A stretch of 64,000 bases of DNA from Listeria immobilis. Its GTDB lineage: Bacteria > Bacillota > Bacilli > Lactobacillales > Listeriaceae. The notes beneath the pieces were generated by a model that was not told the origin of the DNA, ran no database searches, and saw nothing but the letters and a program-made list of their open reading frames with translations. Of this stretch, positions 50,206-58,758 are shown in pieces; within the stretch, counting starts at the first letter, position 1; each line of letters begins with the position of its first letter. The stretch lies in assembly GCF_014322765.1 (NCBI RefSeq), contig NZ_JAASTZ010000005.1, forward strand, positions 124,001 through 188,000, written 5' to 3'. Made by a program: the position numbers and the translations under genes.

Positions 50206-51678
50206 TTGAATTTTATTGATTTATTAGATGATAAAGAACAACGGCTATTAACGATATTCCATCATTGTGTGACACAAGGGAGCATAACTATCGATGAATT
50301 ATTAAGTAACATTCATGTAAGTAAGCCTACTTTATTTTCATATATCCAAGAGATCAATGACTATCATTATCCAAAATATAACAGCAATATACTTTTTAGT
50401 AATTCCAATCAAATTTTTATAAAAAACAATTTAAATATGGATTTGCTAATTTTTTACAAAGATTTAGCCAAAACATCTATTCCAGCTACTATCTTGTCAC
50501 AACTCTTTTTAAAGGGGACATTATCCATTTCTGAACTAGCGGAGGCATGCCATTGTAGCACAGTTTTACTTTATAGAAAGATAAAAAAACTCAATCTTTT
50601 TTTAGAATCATATAATATCCAGATTTTGCTTTCTCCAGTTCGATTATGTGGAGCTGAAGAACAAATTCGATATATATATAAGTGCTTTTTTTGGTCCATT
50701 TATCGCGGAATGGAATGGCCCTTTGTAAATCTACCTCGCCAGGAACTATTAGATTTAGTACAAAAAAAAACACCCTTCTTACTTTCTTATCAGGCTTCGG
50801 TAATGAAAGAGAGCATCTTATATGATATTGCAATTATTATGACAAGACGTAAAATGAACTATTTCGTCTCTCACATAATTACTCAAAATATGAATAGTCC
50901 ACTTACTAAGATTTTGAGCTCTTTCGAATCGCTCAACAAGTCACAAAGACTCCCCTCTATTTCTAAATTTGAAAACTCCTATATTTTAGCTCTCCTTGAA
51001 ATACCATCTTTTGTGAGTAATGACCCTTCCGTAACAAATGAAATGTATCATTTTTATCAACATCAAAATCATATATCCTATGAAATGTTAGTATTCGTAA
51101 TGCAAATACTAAAACAATATTTAACTCCATCCGATTACTTAAAAATAAACAACCCATCATTCAAAATGGATGTTATTCGTACCTTTTTTATTTTATTTTA
51201 CTTTGAAGGAGACAAAAATAATTTCTTTCCTTTCTCAAAAAAACAGCATAAAACCAATTTATATTTAAAACAATTAATTTTTCATATTACTGAAAAGGCA
51301 AGGAATATACACCCCCTACTGTACAAGAAAGAAGCATTTTGGGCGGAGCGACTATCTAAAATTTTAGAAACAACATTATCTTTCAAAAAATATCTACCTG
51401 AAATTTCTATTTTGATAGATACAGATATAGATGCTCTAGATAATAGGCTTATTGGTCAAATTAAGAAATTTGGGTATAATTGCAGCTTCTCTAATTTTTC
51501 TAACCCTTCACAGCTAGATGAATATGATTTACTTCTTTCAAATGCTATTTCTGCATATAATATGAATGAAGTCTTTATCTTTTTTCATCAGCAACTAACA
51601 CCCTTTGATTGCACTTTATTAGAAAAGAAACTTCACGACTTAACTATTAAAAAAATTGCTCACACATTTACTTTTTAA
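50206..51678 (+). CDS. Mga/AtxA-like regulator
   Basis: 490 aa from TTG 50206 (AAGGCGG upstream). Two N-terminal HTHs: SITIDELLSNIHVSKPTLFSYIQEIN (about 25-50) and LSISELAEACHCSTVLLYRKIKKL (about 105-128), the Mga layout, then a helical PRD-like region and a C-terminal EIIB-like end. Such proteins activate virulence or surface genes in response to PTS status. Close to the ICE junction, but codon use and AT content match the chromosome. Confidence 0.75.
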   Translation: MNFIDLLDDKEQRLLTIFHHCVTQGSITIDELLSNIHVSKPTLFSYIQEINDYHYPKYNSNILFSNSNQIFIKNNLNMDLLIFYKDLAKTSIPATILSQLFLKGTLSISELAEACHCSTVLLYRKIKKLNLFLESYNIQILLSPVRLCGAEEQIRYIYKCFFWSIYRGMEWPFVNLPRQELLDLVQKKTPFLLSYQASVMKESILYDIAIIMTRRKMNYFVSHIITQNMNSPLTKILSSFESLNKSQRLPSISKFENSYILALLEIPSFVSNDPSVTNEMYHFYQHQNHISYEMLVFVMQILKQYLTPSDYLKINNPSFKMDVIRTFFILFYFEGDKNNFFPFSKKQHKTNLYLKQLIFHITEKARNIHPLLYKKEAFWAERLSKILETTLSFKKYLPEISILIDTDIDALDNRLIGQIKKFGYNCSFSNFSNPSQLDEYDLLLSNAISAYNMNEVFIFFHQQLTPFDCTLLEKKLHDLTIKKIAHTFTF

Positions 51679-52597
51679 TACTTTATTAAAGATTCTTTGT
51701 ATCTTATAATTGCGCACTGCCTTCTTCTGTTTGTTCTTACTTTCTGATAAATACATGTTGTTGTAGTTTTCGTTACTAAATTTCAACAATCATTGCTATG
51801 TTCATTTTATAAATGCAAAAAGCCAATTTCTTACTATATTGTATTTATTTATTATTATTTTTCTGCAAATCAAAAACCCCAACACTTTAACAAATGTTGA
51901 GATTTTTAGTATACCGGCCGGGGTCGAACCGGCACGCCCTTGCGGGCACAGGATTTTGAATTTCAGCAAGAGACCCGATTTGACATTCTTACATAAAATT
52001 AAATAAGACTTAAGTCATCCATAACCAATTAGAATTGATTACAACTTAGTCTTTCAGGAAACTATTTGGTGACATATAAAAACTAATAGCAAGAACTCAT
52101 TCGCACTATCTCTTTCAAAAGGTATATTCCCTTTCTTATACCTCAAATCTCACGATTGTATTTCAATGGATTTTCTTCACTTCCGTTCTAAAGCAACTAA
52201 TCCAAATTTAGAACGAGAACTGATCTCTTGGGGTACTGGAGCCTGTGCCCCCCTCTTAACGTGAAAAATAACTCCTTCTTGCTAAATCAGCTAGAGCGTT
52301 TTTTCATACTCACATTAGGCAAGATGAAATTCAACTTTGAAATTTCATCTTACCAAGGATGAAATTTCACCACCCCACACACACATTTTTCTGGAAATTC
52401 ACACCGAAACTGGAACAGGGAGAAAAAAGTGTGTGCCCTCACTAAGATGGTGGTATTATTCACAGTCAGAACAATTCGTCTTTCAACTCCCACAAGATGA
52501 ATTTCAGACAAACAACAAGAACCCCAACCCAACATGCCTTATTTGCTATCGCAAAGCTTCTTATCACCTCTAACTCTCTTATAACACATCAAATTAA
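51679..52597. other. Gap with tRNA-Leu remnant and small inverted repeats
   Basis: No convincing gene. It holds a hairpin CAACACTTT-AAC-AAATGTTG near 51879-51898, the tRNA-Leu 3' fragment, and at 52321-52370 three copies of GATGAAATTTCA-like sequence in alternating orientation. The rest looks like degenerate mobile-element DNA. Confidence 0.5.
51908..51959 (-). repeat. tRNA-Leu 3' fragment / attachment site, copy 1
   Basis: On the minus strand the sequence runs from the anticodon loop (TCAAAATC, CAA anticodon) through a variable arm and the T-loop (GGTTCGACCCC) to an acceptor end. It is a tRNA-Leu 3' half with no 5' half nearby. Compared with copy 2 it lacks 3 bp (CGG) in the acceptor arm. 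This is the type of site used by tRNA-Leu-targeting integrases. Confidence 0.8.
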
Positions 52598-52669
52598 ATG
52601 CACTTCCTTCTATGTATCATCACTCGATACATGGTAACTAACAAATACAACGCCATTCTAGAACGAACA

Positions 52670-52864
52670 ACAGAGCTAAAACGGATTCGAATTCATGACT
52701 TTAGACACTCACATGTTGCTTTATTAATTGAGTATGGAGAAAAAGAATTTCCAATCAAACAAAGACTCGGTCACGCCTCTATTCAAACGACTTACAACAC
52801 ATATGGACATCTTTACCAAAGTAAGCAGAAAAGCATATCAGACAAGCTAAATGACTTATTCTAA
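52670..52864 (+). pseudogene. Tyrosine recombinase C-terminal fragment
   Basis: Only the end of an integrase remains: IHDFRHSHVALLIEYGE (box II Arg), RLGHASIQTTYNTYGHLY with the catalytic His and Tyr. The arm-binding and core N-terminal domains are absent, so it cannot be active. It lies between the two tRNA-Leu fragments, as left by an older ICE or phage. Confidence 0.8.
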
Positions 52865-53099
52865 AAAGAAAGAGCTTGAACGCAATAGTAAGTTTAAGGT
52901 CTTTGTTCATCTATAATGACGGTTACTAATATTTCAAAATAAGATACAGTTAAATTCAATTATTAAGAAGTATTATATATTAAAAACTTAAAAAAACTCT
53001 ATATGGTATAATGTATGTAGCAAACTAACTCTAAACAAGCTATTTACTATGCTAAAAACAAATTTTTTTCTATTTAATCATGATTCAGAAAGGAAAAAA

Positions 53100-53432
53100 A
53101 TGACACTTTTTATTATATTATTATTATTAATAACCTTATATATTTTATATAAACAGCTTTTAAGACAATCAATCCAACCTTCTGGTTGGATTGGCAGTAT
53201 GATGATGAAATTATGGAATAATGTTTATCTACCAATGTCTATATGGAGTCTATCTTTTCTGAAAGAACAAAGTTTTGATAACATTTTGGATATAGGCGTA
53301 GGAAATGATGCAACAACGAAGTATATTAGTAACACTTTTATCTCTGATTTTATAATTGGCATAGATATCTCGGATAAAGCTATTGAGCAAGCCAAGTTTC
53401 GGAATTCGAATTATAAATATAGCCTAAAGTAA
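53100..53432 (+). pseudogene. Truncated class I SAM methyltransferase
   Basis: 110 aa from ATG 53100. N-terminal membrane helix (LFIILLLLITLYILYKQLL), then motif I NILDIGVGNDATTKYI and GIDISDKAIEQAKFRN. The reading ends soon after motif II, about half the usual length, so the catalytic fold is incomplete. It is a cargo remnant in the inter-att segment. Confidence 0.65.
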
Positions 53433-53609
53433 AGTATGCGTAGTTGACTCCTCTTGGACTCGTGGATGCCCTTTAACTCTTAAAATAGAGTCTAAAACTT
53501 CTTTCAGAGTCATCTCATCAAAAAGTTTCACGTTATAAAAATCTTCTCGGTTAGCTACGTGACATTTAAAGTACTTGATTGTATCTTCAGCCATTACTGA
53601 TTTATTCAA
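53424..53609 (-). CDS. Small hypothetical protein in inter-att segment
   Basis: 61 aa from TTG 53609, with GGAGG 6 bases upstream. Sequence MNKSVMAEDTIKYFKCHVAN...LKEVLDSILRVKGHPRVQEES. No family recognised. A longer frame that runs through the tRNA fragment is discarded. It overlaps the methyltransferase remnant by 9 bases at the 3' ends. Confidence 0.45.
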   Translation of the reverse strand: MNKSVMAEDTIKYFKCHVANREDFYNVKLFDEMTLKEVLDSILRVKGHPRVQEESTTHTLL

Positions 53610-53753
53610 ATTAGCTCCTCCACATAATAAGTAACTCTTCTCAAGAATAATTTTATCCCAGATATTGAAGAATATAAACAAATCTAAATATGGGAGACAT
53701 TTATGGCTCAAATTGGAGACTATCCTAAAAGTAACCAAGACAAAAAGAAGAGC

Positions 53754-53782
53754 ACCAACGCAAGACACACGTTGATGCTCTA
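53754..53782. terminator. Hairpin next to attachment site copy 2
   Basis: GAGCACCAACG and CGTTGATGCTC form an 11-bp stem with one mismatch, directly beside the tRNA-Leu fragment. It resembles a tRNA transcription terminator carried with the att site; copy 1 has an analogous hairpin. Confidence 0.6.
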
Positions 53783-53837
53783 AGTATACCGGCGGCCGGG
53801 GTCGAACCGGCACGCCCTTGCGGGCACAGGATTTTGA
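53783..53837 (-). repeat. tRNA-Leu 3' fragment / attachment site, copy 2 (ICE end)
   Basis: 55-bp tRNA-Leu 3' half with the full acceptor sequence (GCCGCCGGTA). It lies just outside the last ICE gene, where ICEBs1, which targets a tRNA-Leu gene, has its right attachment site. It is therefore the likely end of the ICE in this window. The intact tRNA gene should be at the other end. Confidence 0.75.
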
Positions 53838-54008
53838 GATATTAGCCATGCTTTTAACCTATTATAAATTATTCAAAATATGATATTTTATCGCAATATC
53901 CATCATAATTCTATTAAACATTTTTTTTATTTTGGTTACTTACGGGTGACTTAACTATATCATCAATTTTTATCTAAAAAAAATAATATTAAAGCATTTT
54001 TCCATTTT

Positions 54009-54080
54009 CTAAAGCTTTTCAACGACAGGTTCATAACTTGAAATTATATCCACCACAGTTTTTATTTTTTTGGTCATCAT
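54009..54080 (-). CDS. 23-residue peptide ORF near ICE end
   Basis: MMTKKIKTVVDIISSYEPVV... with GAGGTGAAT before ATG 54080 and an extended -10 TGTTATAAT at 54103-54095. The leader would be only about ten bases. No signal peptide. It may be a peptide gene or a truncated start of a lost gene. The remaining sequence between 53838 and 54409 shows no other gene. Confidence 0.35.
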   Translation of the reverse strand: MMTKKIKTVVDIISSYEPVVEKL

Positions 54081-54223
54081 ATTCACCTCACTTTATTATA
54101 ACAAAATAGTTGAAAATCATTCTGTCAATTCCTTGAATAATTGCTATCGATTTTTAGGTGGAATTGAAAAATAATGTATAAAATACACACTACAGTAAAA
54201 GGTCATATTAAAATTTTATGCAA

Positions 54224-54252
54224 AAAAATACGCTAAGCATTGACTTAGCGTT
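54224..54252 (-). terminator. Terminator at the end of the ICE operon
   Basis: ACGCTAAG-TCAATG-CTTAGCGT perfect 8-bp stem followed by ATTTTTTT on the minus strand, about 160 bases past the lipoprotein gene. Confidence 0.8.
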
Positions 54253-54409
54253 ACTGCTATATTTACTATTCGGATAACGGGATGACAGAGATAGTATCAA
54301 GCAGTGAACAACAGAGATAAAACAGAAATAAATTATGTAGATAACTGACAGTATCTACGTTTTTATTATTGCACAGAATGTAATGTTAATCAAGTGCATT
54401 TTTAGGCTT

Positions 54410-54778
54410 TTAATTTTGTATTTTTTGTGTCTTTCCTTTTTTTTCATAATAAACTAATTTTGCATCATTCTCTATATATTCTCTTTCATCTGAACTTGGA
54501 AGTGAATAATTCCCATCTGAATCTTTTTTATATTCAGTTTCATATTCCACTTTAGGAAACTTCAGCTTAATATATTTGCCATCATCATATACTTTAATTT
54601 CCGCATTTTCACGTTTAATTTGTTTTGCTTCTTTTTCCGAATAGTTATCTTTCCAATATTCAAATTCATTTTTAATACAACTATCTATAGCTTCATTGTA
54701 TTTATCTTGTTCACCACAGCCAACTAAAATTCCCATACAAGCAAGTAACATTAAACTAACAATTAATACTTTCTTCAT
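54410..54778 (-). CDS. ICE lipoprotein, candidate exclusion factor (YddJ position)
   Basis: 122 aa. Signal peptide KKVLIVSLMLLACMGILVGC with lipobox LVGC, then a charged domain (YNEAIDSCIKNEFEYWKDN). In ICEBs1 a lipoprotein of the same size and position, YddJ, blocks entry of a second copy by acting on ConG. Position and architecture match, but I cannot show sequence homology by eye. It lies 65 bases downstream of the yddI-like gene. Confidence 0.6.
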   Translation of the reverse strand: MKKVLIVSLMLLACMGILVGCGEQDKYNEAIDSCIKNEFEYWKDNYSEKEAKQIKRENAEIKVYDDGKYIKLKFPKVEYETEYKKDSDGNYSLPSSDEREYIENDAKLVYYEKKGKTQKIQN

Positions 54779-54842
54779 CTCGATGTCTCTCCTTTTCTTC
54801 CTTTAGTATATCACATCCATTCTATTGAAAAAAGTAATTTCA

Positions 54843-55445
54843 TTAATACTCCGTGAACTTGCTTTGCGTAACTTTATACACACCATCTTCTTCTATATAA
54901 TTGAAATGAACTAACATCATTACTACATCCTCATGCTTTTCTGATTCAATAGATACATTAATCACATTCAATGTACTAAAGCCTTTTTCTGTCTTCGAAT
55001 AATATACTTGAGAACCTTCTAAGTGGGATGTCACTTGCTGTTGCTCACTGTCTGACTGTGCTTGTTTCATCATATCTAATAAATCAGATTGCACATATTC
55101 TTTCAATACATTTAATCGCTCATCTTGATTGGTGTAATCAAAAAATGCGTGTAACACATTTTCATTCTGCTCAAGCTGTTTCGCAATAACCTTCGAATCT
55201 TGATAAGCTTTTGTTTTTGCTTTTGTTTTTGCTTTTTGTTCTTCTTTATTTTGCTCACTGTACTTTTCATAAGTTCGTTTTTCTTTTTTTAATTCTTTAA
55301 TTGTGTTGTTTTTTTTCTTAACCTCTTGTTCCATTTTCTTCACTTCTTCCTTCGCATCATCTGCTTGTTGATAATAATAGAAAGAATAAGCCAATAAAAT
55401 TACTAAAAAAAGGACACTAAATAAGATGGATACATTTTTTTTCAT
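54843..55445 (-). CDS. Membrane-anchored coiled-coil ICE protein (YddI position)
   Basis: 200 aa. N-terminal membrane helix (ILFSVLFLVILLAYSFYYY), a coiled coil (about 30-85, Lys/Glu-rich), then an extracellular domain ending VTQSKFTEY. It occupies the yddI place between the cell-wall hydrolase and the lipoprotein. Function unknown; probably part of or beside the transfer channel. Confidence 0.7.
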   Translation of the reverse strand: MKKNVSILFSVLFLVILLAYSFYYYQQADDAKEEVKKMEQEVKKKNNTIKELKKEKRTYEKYSEQNKEEQKAKTKAKTKAYQDSKVIAKQLEQNENVLHAFFDYTNQDERLNVLKEYVQSDLLDMMKQAQSDSEQQQVTSHLEGSQVYYSKTEKGFSTLNVINVSIESEKHEDVVMMLVHFNYIEEDGVYKVTQSKFTEY

Positions 55446-55447
55446 GT

Positions 55448-56482
55448 TTACGCTCCTTTAATTCCTAATACGATTGCCGGGTTTACTTGATTGCCCATTT
55501 TAGATTTTCTAATTTCAAAATGGAGATGAGGACCAGTACTTTGACCTGTTGAACCGACTTTCCCAATAATTTCTCCTTTCTGTACACGTTGCCCTACCTT
55601 CACTAATAATTCAGACTGATGTGCATAAAGTGTCCATTCCTTATTTTTCGGATGTTCAATCAGAACTACGTTACCATAACCCCCAAATCCATGACCGCTA
55701 ACACCAAATCCTGAAAAAACGACAATTCCATCATCTGCAGCTTTAATATTGGAGCCGATTGGTTGAGCAAAATCTAATCCTTTATGGCTCTCAAATGCTC
55801 CTGTGACTGGATTTACTCGGTCAATAAAGCCAGAACTTATAATAGGTGCATCCACAGGAATGATATATTTCCCAGTTCCAACATTTCCGCTTGAATCACA
55901 CCCACTCGTTAAACCACCGAATTTTTCTGCAATTCCTTTCACTGTTGGAATCCAATTAGCGTTTAAATTTGTCGGGTCATTCGCAACGCCAATAGGAGCA
56001 TACACTGCGCCCAATTTTTCTACGGTATTCAAACCATCTTTGACAATGCGATTATGCAATGTCACACCCATGGCTTCTAATCCCTCATCAAGCGTTGGAA
56101 AATATTTAACAGTCTGCATATTCGTAGCTGAATCCATCAACCCCCCAGGGTTGTGCTTGACGGTAACCGCAGTACTTTTCCCCCAGCCTGTTTCACTCAT
56201 CGCAATCGCCAAAAAGAGGACAGGATCTATTCCTTGCTTGTCAGCAATGTCAATAAAAGTCTGTCCCTTTCCTTTGAATACACCAGCACCTTCTAATACT
56301 TGATTAATTTTCGCTACATCTACTTCGCCAGTTATCGAACAACCCGTTCCATCACTTGATTCTGTTTCTACATCCATTCCTAAGAAAGAGATAAAAATAG
56401 TAACAATAAACACACCTCCAAAAAAAAGAAGAATGAGTGGCAACAACCAAATAAATATTTTTCGTTTCACCTTTTTCTTCAT
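55448..56482 (-). CDS. Bifunctional cell-wall hydrolase for conjugation (glucosaminidase-like + M23)
   Basis: 344 aa. N-terminal membrane helix, a glucosaminidase/lysozyme-like domain (DPVLFLAIAMSETGWGKS, KHNPGGLM; about 85-190) and an M23 metallopeptidase domain with HKGLDFAQPIGS and TGPHLHFEIR metal ligands. It opens peptidoglycan for the mating channel. It holds the cwlT/Orf14 position, but that protein has an NlpC/P60 second domain, whereas this one has M23. Confidence 0.88.
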   Translation of the reverse strand: MKKKVKRKIFIWLLPLILLFFGGVFIVTIFISFLGMDVETESSDGTGCSITGEVDVAKINQVLEGAGVFKGKGQTFIDIADKQGIDPVLFLAIAMSETGWGKSTAVTVKHNPGGLMDSATNMQTVKYFPTLDEGLEAMGVTLHNRIVKDGLNTVEKLGAVYAPIGVANDPTNLNANWIPTVKGIAEKFGGLTSGCDSSGNVGTGKYIIPVDAPIISSGFIDRVNPVTGAFESHKGLDFAQPIGSNIKAADDGIVVFSGFGVSGHGFGGYGNVVLIEHPKNKEWTLYAHQSELLVKVGQRVQKGEIIGKVGSTGQSTGPHLHFEIRKSKMGNQVNPAIVLGIKGA

Positions 56483-58404
56483 TCGAATTCATCATCCTTT
56501 TTCTTCTCTCTCTCTTGTGCTAGCTTCAATTCTTGAATAGTTCTTACCTCATTATTAGTAGTTTTTTCATTAGAACGTGCTTGCTTCTCTGTAGTGCTGG
56601 TTTGAGGTGTTCGTTTCTCTGACCTTTTCGTTGTAGAAGATACGGGAGAAGTTGGTTTTACAGGTGATTTAGTTATACTTCGCTTATTATTTGCAGTTGG
56701 TGTCTGTTTCGTTGTCGATGAAGGAACATGAGACTGTTTATACAGATTTTTCTGCGGCACTGTTCCTTTTTGTTTCTGAGTAGAACGACCTATTCCTCCT
56801 ATAGGAACAACATTCGGATTTTCCTGTACTTTTTGTTTTTCGTGTTTTTGTTGTTTTCGGCGTTGTACATTTTCCCGAACTTTTTCACGAGTAGGCGCAC
56901 CGAATTTTTTGTCCAATGCTTTACCTGCTTCAACCGTTTTCTTCCCAACCCAAGTAGTCCCTTGAGCAACAGGTTTCGCTGTTTGAACAGCTGGTTTAAT
57001 CAAATTATCCTTGGTTTTTTGAACAATATTTTTATCAAATTGTTTTACTTTTCCTGCGGTCAACATGCTAACAATTTTATTCCGTTTTAGAACAATGAAA
57101 ATTAATATGATAGACAACACAGCTAAATTCACTAAATAAGAACCTGCATTATTCGGTGGTATCAACGCATCAATCATATAAGAAATGACATACAATAGAG
57201 TAATTAGTAGAAACATCAATATTTTCATCGCAAAAGCACCAAATAAATAGCCAATCCCTTTAAATCCCGTCATACCGTACTGTGGAATTAAAGAAATCAG
57301 AAACATGAATACAATAATAAAAATAAGCAAAACAATGACAAATTGAATCAAGAAATTCATCACAGCAACGCCTAAAAAAGGAATCGCTAACACAATTGAA
57401 GCAAGGGGCGCAATCATAGAAAACCCGACTTGACTCCATACATTGCCTGTTGCCATATTCTCATTATCATATTTTCCCACTTCACTTTTGGTCACATAAT
57501 TTTGTCTTTTTTTATCTGCTTCATCACTTAGTTTGTAAGACAGCAGTTTATCTATGCGAGAATACTCTTTTTTCTTCGACTTAGCTTTTTTATTTATCGC
57601 TGTTTCATTCGTCGTGCCATAATTTGCGATTAAATATGGCTTTTTAAGTGCTAAGTCAAAATAAATATTTCGTAATAAAGTTGTGGTTCCTTCTGCTTCT
57701 TCACCAGCTTTAATTTTAGAACCTTGACCATAAACACTATCCGTTTTTCCTTTATCCATTTGCAACAAATCCGACGAAATAACAAGTAACTTTGCTTGTG
57801 CATCGGAAGCGACATTATTCGTTGCCTTGACTAAATCGCCAGCATTATGTGCATACCATGTACCAATCAACATAACAGCAATAAATAACATAAATCTTTT
57901 GCCAGAATCACGCAAATTGTTTTTTGCAATCAAAATATAACCCATATAAGTAATCGCAAAAACCCATAACAACGGAACAAATGTCCTTTTCAATGTATCA
58001 AATGTGTTTCCACTAATATTCGACATTTTATCTGCAAATTTATTGATAGGGTCTAAGGAATTCAACAAATCCAAAGCTCGGTCAACACCCAAAACAACAA
58101 TATGGTTCACGCTAAACATGATATTACTTATTGCAACGCCAATGCCTTTAATTTTCGAATCCGCAGCTTCATTATTCACTTGATAACGACTAAGTGGAAA
58201 ACGCTCAATTTGAACTTCCACACCCCCTTTTTTAACGACATTCGGTTTCGTTTGACTGCTCTCATCTTTACTTGTTGGGTCAATAACATCGGTACTTCCC
58301 ATATTATTACTTATTTCTGCATGTGCTGTCATACTATGCATAAAACAAACACATGAGATTAACACAATAAACAAGCACATTATCTTCATTCGCAATCTTA
58401 CCAC
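56479..58404 (-). CDS. ConG/VirB6-like mating-channel membrane protein
   Basis: 641 aa. Signal peptide (IMCLFIVLISCVCFMHS...AHA), an extracellular segment, about six membrane helices (residues 145-450, e.g. FVIVLLIFIIVFMFLISLIP) and a long basic, Ser/Thr/Gln-rich cytoplasmic tail. This is the layout of ConG/Tn916 Orf15, the VirB6-like core of the transfer channel. It overlaps the hydrolase gene by 4 bases. Confidence 0.82.
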   Translation of the reverse strand: MVRLRMKIMCLFIVLISCVCFMHSMTAHAEISNNMGSTDVIDPTSKDESSQTKPNVVKKGGVEVQIERFPLSRYQVNNEAADSKIKGIGVAISNIMFSVNHIVVLGVDRALDLLNSLDPINKFADKMSNISGNTFDTLKRTFVPLLWVFAITYMGYILIAKNNLRDSGKRFMLFIAVMLIGTWYAHNAGDLVKATNNVASDAQAKLLVISSDLLQMDKGKTDSVYGQGSKIKAGEEAEGTTTLLRNIYFDLALKKPYLIANYGTTNETAINKKAKSKKKEYSRIDKLLSYKLSDEADKKRQNYVTKSEVGKYDNENMATGNVWSQVGFSMIAPLASIVLAIPFLGVAVMNFLIQFVIVLLIFIIVFMFLISLIPQYGMTGFKGIGYLFGAFAMKILMFLLITLLYVISYMIDALIPPNNAGSYLVNLAVLSIILIFIVLKRNKIVSMLTAGKVKQFDKNIVQKTKDNLIKPAVQTAKPVAQGTTWVGKKTVEAGKALDKKFGAPTREKVRENVQRRKQQKHEKQKVQENPNVVPIGGIGRSTQKQKGTVPQKNLYKQSHVPSSTTKQTPTANNKRSITKSPVKPTSPVSSTTKRSEKRTPQTSTTEKQARSNEKTTNNEVRTIQELKLAQEREKKKDDEFE

Positions 58405-58413
58405 CTCCTTCAG

Positions 58414-58734
58414 TTAAGTTAATCTCTCCATCAGAAACAACTGATACTCTTTTTCCTGCAATGCACGAAAAGTAACAAATTCGTTATTTGATAAACGTCT
58501 TACTAGCTTAAAACATAATGCTTTTTGACCTACTTCTAAAACACATCGTTTTCTACGAACTATAATTTCTTTTCCTGTCAATCGACTTAAATATTGTGCT
58601 GTAGAAGAATGTCCTACAAAACTAACATAGTCATTCTCATTTAATAATTTTATGGCTTGTTCAAGCGAAATTTCTTCCATATTAAAATGCCCCGAATTTG
58701 GCAATAAAGTGCTTCCCAAAACAGCTAATTTCAC
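58414..58734 (-). CDS. DUF1874 protein (YddF / AcrIII-1 ring-nuclease fold)
   Basis: 106 aa. Matches the DUF1874 family as I know it: N-terminal MKLAVLGST, then EEISLEQAIKLLNENDYVSFVGHSSTAQYLSRL, KEIIVRRK and FKLVRRLSNNEFVT. GHSST supplies His42, the position of the key His in AcrIII-1, which degrades cyclic tetra-adenylate and disarms type III CRISPR; R80 aligns with its active-site Arg, but the Glu position reads Asn. ICEBs1 has a family member, yddF, in this exact slot between conE and conG. Confidence 0.8.
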   Translation of the reverse strand: MKLAVLGSTLLPNSGHFNMEEISLEQAIKLLNENDYVSFVGHSSTAQYLSRLTGKEIIVRRKRCVLEVGQKALCFKLVRRLSNNEFVTFRALQEKEYQLFLMERLT

Positions 58735-58758
58735 ACATTTTCTCCTCCTATTTCTATC

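Noticed and set aside
51908-51959. Complete tRNA-Leu gene
   Set aside because: Only the half from the anticodon loop to the 3' end is present at both copies; no D-arm or 5' acceptor strand is found beside them.
52337-52573. 78-codon ORF in the inter-att region
   Set aside because: Composition unlike a protein of this genome, no ribosome site, and it runs through inverted repeats.
53424-53849. 141-codon minus-strand ORF through the tRNA-Leu fragment
   Set aside because: Its N-terminal third is translated tRNA sequence. Only the last 61 codons, with their own GGAGG-TTG start, are kept.
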